Source: Prevotella sp.
GTDB lineage: Bacteria > Bacteroidota > Bacteroidia > Bacteroidales > Bacteroidaceae
Direction of reading: 5' to 3'
NCBI GenBank assembly: GCA_017428805.1
Contig: JAFRQC010000079.1
Coordinates: 1-26,199 of the forward strand
Length of the DNA stretch: 26,199 bases
Of this stretch, positions 22,724 to 26,199 are shown one piece after another. The translations under genes and the position numbers were made by a program. Position 1 is the stretch's first letter. Each line of letters begins with the position of its first letter. Below the pieces are notes generated by a model, which saw only the letters and a program-made list of their open reading frames with translations, made no database searches and was not told the origin of the DNA.

Positions 22724-24103
22724 TTACTTGGCACCATTATTCTTTATTATATTAACTATGTCAACCAAATCTGCCACATTCACTTTACTGTCGTGATTAA
22801 TATCAGCTTTCGTGTCAAAAATGCTATTTATGATGCAATTTAGGACAAAAGCAATGTCCTCATCATCAACAGTCCCATTGCCTGTTACATCGCCATGAAT
22901 GGATATACCTTCCAAAGCTACAATGCTCATAAAGTTTTTCCATGGTTCAATTGCTTTGTATGCCTCAATGGAGGCGGCAGGAACGTGGAGGGTCATTGCT
23001 TGTGGAAAAGAAAAAGCATTAGGATAAGTGTAGAGTCCTTCGCCGCTCCATTTATTATTCCTGAGTTTTTCTGCCTGACAATAGACATCCGTTAACTCGT
23101 TGCAGCCACAAAAGGCATCCCTTCCGATGTATGTCACGCTGTTGGGGATGGTGACGGAGGTTAGGCCGCTACAAAGATAGAAAGCATCATCGCTAATTTC
23201 TGTCACGCTGTTGGGGATGGTGACGGAGGTCAGGCCGCTACAAAGATAGAAAGCCAAATTGCCTATGGATGTCACGCTGTTGGGGATGGTGACGGAGGTC
23301 AGGGCTTTGCAACCTATGAAAGCTCCAACGCTGATTGATTTCACGCTGTTGGAGATAGTGACGGAGGTCAGGCCGCTACAGCCATCGAATGCAGAGATGC
23401 CAATGGATGTCACGCTGTTGGGAATGGTGACGGAAGTCAGGCCGCTGCAATCATTGAAAGCATAATCGCCGATGGATGTCACGCTGTTGGGGATGGTGAC
23501 GGAGGTCAGGCCGCTGCTACCATCGAAAGCATATTTGCCGATGGATGTCACGCTGTTGGGGATGACTGTGTTTTTGCAACCGGCAATTAGGGCATTGGAC
23601 GACGTCTCTATGATGGCGTTACAATTATCGCGAGAATCGTATTTCGCATTACCTGTTTCAACAACAATAGAGGTCAAGCCGCTGCAACGTCGGAAAGCAG
23701 TCTTGCCAATGGATGTCACGCTGTTGGGGATGGAGACGGAGGTCAGGCTGCTGCACCAGTCGAAAGCATCATCTCCGATGGATGTCACGCTGTTGGGGAT
23801 GGTGACGGAGGTCAGGCCGCTGCACTCATAGAAAGCAGAATTGCCGATGGAAGTCACGCTGTAAGTATTTCCATTATAAACGACAGACGAAGGGATGACT
23901 ACGTTGCCTGAATATTCATTGGAATAGTCAGAACCATACGACCCACGATAGCTGACAGCCAGCTCAGTATTGTTATTAGCCCATTTGTAATAGATGGTTT
24001 TACCATCTGAATTAGCGACTTCAATGTCGTGGGCGAAAGTCTTTGCTCCAGCCATGCTCATGAGCACGGTGAGCAGGATTGTGATAAAAGATTGTTTGTT
24101 CAT
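22724..24103 (-). CDS. BspA-like leucine-rich repeat surface protein with dockerin-like end
   Basis: 459 residues. The signal peptide (MNKQSFITILLTVLMSMAGAKTFA) is followed by a beta-rich region of about 60 residues, then about ten 23-residue LRR_5/BspA repeats of the form AFxxCSGLTSVTIPNSVTSIGxx, one of them interrupted by an insertion (VVETGNAKYDSRDNCNAI). After a short domain (TLHVPAASIEAYKAIEPWKNF) the C-terminus has two EF-hand-like calcium loops, DVTGNGTVDDEDI and DINHDSKVNVADL, as in dockerin type I. BspA proteins are secreted adhesins or binding proteins; the dockerin-like end may anchor it to other proteins. The near-identical DNA repeats favour rapid change in repeat number. Confidence 0.9.
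   Translation of the reverse strand: MNKQSFITILLTVLMSMAGAKTFAHDIEVANSDGKTIYYKWANNNTELAVSYRGSYGSDYSNEYSGNVVIPSSVVYNGNTYSVTSIGNSAFYECSGLTSVTIPNSVTSIGDDAFDWCSSLTSVSIPNSVTSIGKTAFRRCSGLTSIVVETGNAKYDSRDNCNAIIETSSNALIAGCKNTVIPNSVTSIGKYAFDGSSGLTSVTIPNSVTSIGDYAFNDCSGLTSVTIPNSVTSIGISAFDGCSGLTSVTISNSVKSISVGAFIGCKALTSVTIPNSVTSIGNLAFYLCSGLTSVTIPNSVTEISDDAFYLCSGLTSVTIPNSVTYIGRDAFCGCNELTDVYCQAEKLRNNKWSGEGLYTYPNAFSFPQAMTLHVPAASIEAYKAIEPWKNFMSIVALEGISIHGDVTGNGTVDDEDIAFVLNCIINSIFDTKADINHDSKVNVADLVDIVNIIKNNGAK
23127..23860 (-). repeat. 69-bp DNA repeats coding the BspA LRRs
   Basis: About nine units recur at 69-bp spacing, interrupted once at about 23566-23690. The core GATGTCACGCTGTTGGGGAT and GGTGACGGAGGTCAGGCCGCT is nearly invariant while the ~20 bp between repeats vary. 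Confidence 0.9.
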
Positions 24104-24173
24104 AAGCGTTTATTTTTTAGTTATAATTGTTATGCTTGAATATACAGAAATAAAAAACGTGGACTCTTTACTT

Positions 24174-24197
24174 CGTCTACGGAAATCTCTGTAGACG
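24174..24197. promoter_or_regulatory. Perfect 7-bp inverted repeat upstream of the BspA-like gene
   Basis: CGTCTAC (24174-24180) and GTAGACG (24191-24197) around 10 nt, in the gap between the BspA-like gene and the orphan antitoxin-like gene. No T-tract follows on either strand, so an operator or leader structure is likelier than a terminator. Confidence 0.4.
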
Positions 24198-24216
24198 TGA
24201 GTAAATCTCATTAGCA

Positions 24217-24441
24217 TCAAAGGGGGCGCGGTGTGCGCAGATGCGTACTCATCACTTCATCATCCTTCTCCTTGCTCCACTGTCCAGTCTCCCAGAGGTG
24301 GTTCATCCCCTCCTCTGCCTTGCGAGCATAGTAATCGCTTACAATCTGACTCAGTTCTTCCAGTTCCTCCGTGGTCTTAATGTGTGCCAAGAGCTGGAGG
24401 AAATCCATCTGTGCTGCATTCAATCCTATTACCTGTTCCAT
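24217..24441 (-). CDS. Orphan antitoxin-like small protein
   Basis: 74 residues, MEQVIGLNAAQMDFLQLLAH, then TTEELEELSQIVSDYYARKAEEGMNHLWETGQWSKEKDDEVM and the end HLRTPRPL. Helical and acidic; it resembles the small upstream partner of toxin genes common in Prevotella (from memory). No toxin follows: 113 bp later the BspA-like gene begins its own region in the same strand sense. The start at 24441 is chosen because the upstream promoter box (24463-24470) lies within the longer frame's leader. Confidence 0.65.
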   Translation of the reverse strand: MEQVIGLNAAQMDFLQLLAHIKTTEELEELSQIVSDYYARKAEEGMNHLWETGQWSKEKDDEVMSTHLRTPRPL

Positions 24442-24462
24442 AAATAATTTGCAATTACGGTG

Positions 24463-24494
24463 CAAATATAGGCAATTAATATGAATCTTCCAAA
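24463..24494 (-). promoter_or_regulatory. Promoter of the orphan antitoxin-like gene
   Basis: On the minus strand TTTGG (24490-24494) and TATATTTG (24463-24470) are about 20 bp apart. The -33 box is half of the palindrome CCAAATAATTTGG (24490-24502), a possible operator for autorepression. Confidence 0.7.
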
Positions 24495-24515
24495 TAATTT
24501 GGAGAATATCTCTCA

Positions 24516-24554
24516 GGGCGCAGAGGAGCCAGTCCCTTCTGCGCCCAGGGACTG
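24516..24554 (+). repeat. REP-like hairpin, copy 2, with alternative fold
   Basis: GGGCGCAGA (24516-24524) pairs with TCTGCGCCC (24538-24546). Alternatively CAGTCCCT (24530-24537) pairs with AGGGACTG (24547-24554). The two stems exclude each other. Confidence 0.8.
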
Positions 24555-24607
24555 TCCATATTTGCGAAATTGGTCAGGGATTGGTCATTACAGTGCTGCG
24601 ATCTTTC

Positions 24608-24964
24608 TTAGTGTCTTGCCGAGGGAAGATGCGCGCCATCCCAGGCGCAAAGGTGCCTGACCCCATTGCGCCCATTATTTATTGAATATGAAATTGTTTG
24701 TTGATTAAGTTTAAAAACGACCTTGTCATTTGAGTATGTAAAATATGCATCCCAGTTTTCCTGCCAAACTTCTTTTGCCTTACAAGTTGTGACCCTATTG
24801 TTATCATCATATTCAAAGGAATACAGATTATCTCCAATAGCCATAGTTGAAATTGTTTTATCCAATTTTTGAGTATTGATTGTGTCAATTGAGTCTGTAT
24901 CGGATGAACCACATGATACAATAAATAACAGAAATAATATCGATGTAATAAGCCTTGTTTTCAT
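24608..24964 (-). CDS. Small lipoprotein, probably truncated by a REP-like repeat
   Basis: 118 residues. It starts with a lipoprotein signal (MKTRLITSILFLLFIVSC, Cys18), then a Ser/Asp/Thr linker and a beta-rich stretch YSFEYDDNNRVTTCKAKEVW and AYFTYSNDKVVFKLNQQTIS, which resembles the strand-turn repeats of larger Bacteroidetes lipoproteins (YD-like or DUF4595-like; uncertain). The last ~20 residues (NGVRHLCAWDGAHLPSARH) are encoded across the REP-like hairpin at 24644-24672 and are not protein-like. The likely history is loss of the 3' part of a longer gene by repeat insertion or recombination. AT-rich compared with the housekeeping block. Confidence 0.6.
   Translation of the reverse strand: MKTRLITSILFLLFIVSCGSSDTDSIDTINTQKLDKTISTMAIGDNLYSFEYDDNNRVTTCKAKEVWQENWDAYFTYSNDKVVFKLNQQTISYSINNGRNGVRHLCAWDGAHLPSARH
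24644..24672 (+). repeat. REP-like hairpin, copy 3, inside the lipoprotein frame
   Basis: GGCGCAA (24644-24650) pairs with TTGCGCC (24666-24672); the centre GGTGCCTGACCCC parallels GGAGCCTGTCCCC of copy 1. Confidence 0.75.
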
Positions 24965-25052
24965 AACTATCTATATTTTTGAGTTTTATGTCATATACAC
25001 AAAGGGACAGGAACATTGTGTAAAAGTGGACGTTCCAGTCTTTTGTCTTTAT

Positions 25053-25098
25053 TTTGTCTTTGCTATGTCACCATAAGCGATTTGTTTTTAGGAGTTAC
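25053..25098 (-). repeat. Toxin-downstream element, copy B
   Basis: Inverted partner of 421-464: 32 bp perfect plus 14 bp close. It begins at the stop codon of the PIN pseudogene, whose TAA is part of it. Confidence 0.85.
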
Positions 25099-25336
25099 AA
25101 ATTAATATATTTCTCAACGAAAGCCGATGGAGTCAGGATTTCCATCCGAGTCTGGTCGGCATTCTTGTAGTCATCGATGTTTATTGTGATTATGGTACCA
25201 CAACGATTTTGTGCAGCCGTCTGAAATTGGAAGCTATCCTCCAAATCGTTGAAATCATGATTGAAGATGGCGTTAAGCATTGTTGGCGGTGCTCTATATA
25301 TTCTACGATAATGTTTGTATCAATGAATAGTCTCAT
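25095..25336 (-). pseudogene. PIN-domain toxin with internal deletion and frameshift
   Basis: The ATG at 25336 opens MRLFIDTNIIVEYIEHRQQ, the N-terminus of a VapC/PIN ribonuclease with its first catalytic Asp (IDTN). After residue 19 the frame jumps: the next frame (from 25280) carries the C-terminal part NAIFNHDFNDLEDSFQFQTA, IITINIDDYKNADQTRMEILTP and FVEKYI, which normally ends a PIN protein of about 135-140 residues. The middle, with another catalytic acid, is missing. The ATG overlaps the antitoxin stop as ATGA, the usual antitoxin-toxin coupling. The toxin should be inactive. Confidence 0.8.
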
Positions 25337-25518
25337 AAATTGTATTTTTCTGCCAAGTGCTCACCAACAAGCTGTTCAGAGGTCTTACCCGTAGCTTTCA
25401 CCATATCGCCCAACTGATCAAGCATGGCCAGCGGATTGGTCACTTGCGATGTGCCATAGTATATCGCAGCTGGCTCTGAAACCAATGTCGGTTCGTCTTT
25501 CCTTGTTTCTTCCATCAT
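25333..25518 (-). CDS. Antitoxin partner of the PIN pseudogene
   Basis: 61 residues, MMEETRKDEPTLVSEPAAIY, then TNPLAMLDQLGDMVKATGKTSEQLVGEHLAEKYNL. The acidic N-terminus and helical C-terminus suit a small antitoxin. Its TGA (25333-25335) overlaps the ATG of the PIN gene. The start is one of two adjacent ATGs (25518 or 25515); the longer frame runs through the promoter. The gene looks intact although its toxin is broken. Confidence 0.7.
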   Translation of the reverse strand: MMEETRKDEPTLVSEPAAIYYGTSQVTNPLAMLDQLGDMVKATGKTSEQLVGEHLAEKYNL

Positions 25519-25536
25519 TGTTATTGTTTCACGGGG

Positions 25537-25568
25537 CAAAGATAGGAAATTTTTCTGAAAGTACCAAA
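25537..25568 (-). promoter_or_regulatory. Promoter of the antitoxin-PIN operon
   Basis: On the minus strand TTTG (25565-25568) and TATCTTTG (25537-25544) are 20 bp apart. The -33 box lies in CCAAATAATTGG (about 25564-25575), similar to the palindrome at the orphan antitoxin promoter (24490-24502). Confidence 0.75.
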
Positions 25569-25776
25569 TAATTGGGGAAGTTTTTCTGGCGAGAGGATAG
25601 GGGAGAGTTGATGACAGATGACAGATGACAGTTTTTTTTAAAGGGGGTATTTGGGGCAGATGTTGAAAACAGATATACATAGGTTTTTAAAAATTTAACA
25701 TTCATTAATAGTGTATGTTAAAATTTGGGATGTTAGGGAGCTGTTTTAAAACTGTCATCTGTCATAACTGTCACGA

Positions 25777-25853
25777 GAAGTTTAGTTAGGGTAAACTCCG
25801 GGTTTAGTCTAAGTAAAGTCTGACTTTAGTCTATGTAAACCTCCGGAAACGGG
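25777..25853 (+). repeat. Second copy of the GTTTAGTC-rich repeat
   Basis: Similar along its length to 2251-2320, same orientation, from GAAGTTTA to AAACGGG. Confidence 0.6.
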
Positions 25854-25887
25854 AAATGAAAATATTTTACTAAAAAATGTAAAATAA

Positions 25888-25919
25888 TTTGGTGGTGTCA
25901 AAAATTATTACTAACTTTG
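25888..25919 (+). promoter_or_regulatory. Consensus plus-strand promoter without an assigned gene
   Basis: TTTGG (25888-25892) and TAACTTTG followed by CA (25912-25919) are 19 bp apart. The ~270 bp that follow contain a palindromic repeat but no good plus-strand ORF within the window. Confidence 0.65.
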
Positions 25920-25962
25920 CACTTGAAATCAGGAGGAAGAAAGGGGAGGTGATAAAGGCGCC

Positions 25963-26012
25963 GGATCAGACCACCCCGCCCTGACGGGCACCCCTCCTAC
26001 TCAGGAGGGGAA
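25963..26012 (+). repeat. Intergenic copy of the primase-linker palindrome
   Basis: It shares GGATCAGACCACCCC and the palindrome CCCCTCCT-actc-AGGAGGGG (25991-26010) with the reverse strand of 19726-19770; it has an extra GCCC-tgac-GGGC hairpin between them. Confidence 0.8.
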
Positions 26013-26097
26013 AAAGATACCTGAAAAAGCGGGAGCCAGCGACCCGGAGTAATTCCTGGCAAACGTAATAATTTAATTCTGTGTGGTGATAAAAGGA

Positions 26098-26199
26098 CTA
26101 AAGAGTGTTAACAACCTTCCCGCCCCAAGCATAGTCCCTCCATTTGATGTCAGAAGTATAAGTTGCAGCTGTCTTTATCAGATGATCGAATAGATCATA
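26098..26199 (-). CDS. C-terminal fragment of a CDS entering from the right edge
   Basis: An open minus-strand frame from the right edge to TAG at 26098-26100 gives 33 residues, YDLFDHLIKTAATYTSDIKW followed by RDYAWGGKVVNTL. The composition, with aromatic and charged residues, looks like protein. I do not recognise the family. The competing plus-strand frame (from GTG near 26082) is Cys/Pro-rich and less protein-like. Confidence 0.4.
   Translation of the reverse strand, partial: YDLFDHLIKTAATYTSDIKWRDYAWGGKVVNTL

Larger units (their letters stand above)
25519..26097. other. Gene-free repeat-rich stretch
   Basis: About 580 bp without a credible ORF. It holds the antitoxin promoter, two TGTCATCTG-type repeats (25611-25640 and 25746-25770), the GTTTAGTC repeat (25777-25853), a consensus plus-strand promoter (25888-25919) and the TPNPSYSGGE-type palindromic repeat (25963-26012). 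Confidence 0.7.

Noticed and set aside
26082..26191. Plus-strand mini-ORF starting GTG after the 25888 promoter
   Set aside because: About 35 codons, Cys/Pro-rich, starts far from the promoter, and overlaps a more protein-like minus-strand frame.

Overview
The window looks like chromosome from a Prevotella-like member of the Bacteroidales. The evidence is: promoter elements of the Bacteroidetes type (a -7 box TAnnTTTG, often with TTTG about 20 bp upstream) before many genes; A-rich leaders without clear Shine-Dalgarno sites; a BspA-type leucine-rich repeat protein; a DUF4348 lipoprotein; an outer-membrane beta-barrel receptor with a carboxypeptidase-regulatory-like domain; and an IF3 with a long C-terminal tail. 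Species cannot be assigned from the sequence alone.

Layout. 1-2487 is an accessory segment: the end of a toxin-antitoxin pair, a strongly base-paired non-coding element, an AT-rich FHA-domain membrane protein and about 850 bp of repeats. 2488-15020 is housekeeping: pheS (-), a DUF4348 lipoprotein, murB, a PhnP-like metallo-hydrolase, a candidate free-standing small RNA, a three-gene envelope-stress-like operon (YtxH, holin-X-like, unknown; -), then SPOR lipoprotein-ruvX-def-TPR protein, thrS, and infC-rpmI-rplT. 15021-17972 is a TonB-receptor-like outer-membrane protein (-), sharing a bidirectional terminator with rplT. 18065-22289 is a mobile-element-like module on the minus strand: an unknown protein, an M15 peptidoglycan peptidase, a small OB-like protein, an unknown protein, and a primase/ATPase of the BT4734-N + DUF3987 type. 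22290-26199 is a second accessory segment: DnaA-box-like palindrome, REP-like hairpins, a BspA-like protein, an orphan antitoxin-like protein, a lipoprotein whose end runs through a REP-like hairpin, an antitoxin plus internally deleted PIN toxin, and a gene fragment at the right edge.

How the genes work together. thrS, infC, rpmI, rplT, pheS and def serve translation. murB feeds peptidoglycan synthesis, and the SPOR, YtxH and holin-X-like genes are envelope proteins. The minus-strand module pairs a primase/ATPase with a peptidoglycan hydrolase lacking a signal peptide, a combination typical of phage or plasmid remnants.

The most striking feature of the window is its non-coding structure. 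(1) A nested imperfect hairpin of about 120 nt (501-620), with at least four ordered helices and a terminator-like end, lies directly after a toxin gene. (2) A 32-bp perfectly conserved element lies downstream of two unrelated toxin genes at opposite ends of the window. (3) Short dispersed repeats fill many gene junctions and have entered coding frames: murB, the primase (three kinds), the TPR protein signal peptide and a lipoprotein end. (4) A promoter-hairpin-T-tract unit at 6582-6684 has no ORF.
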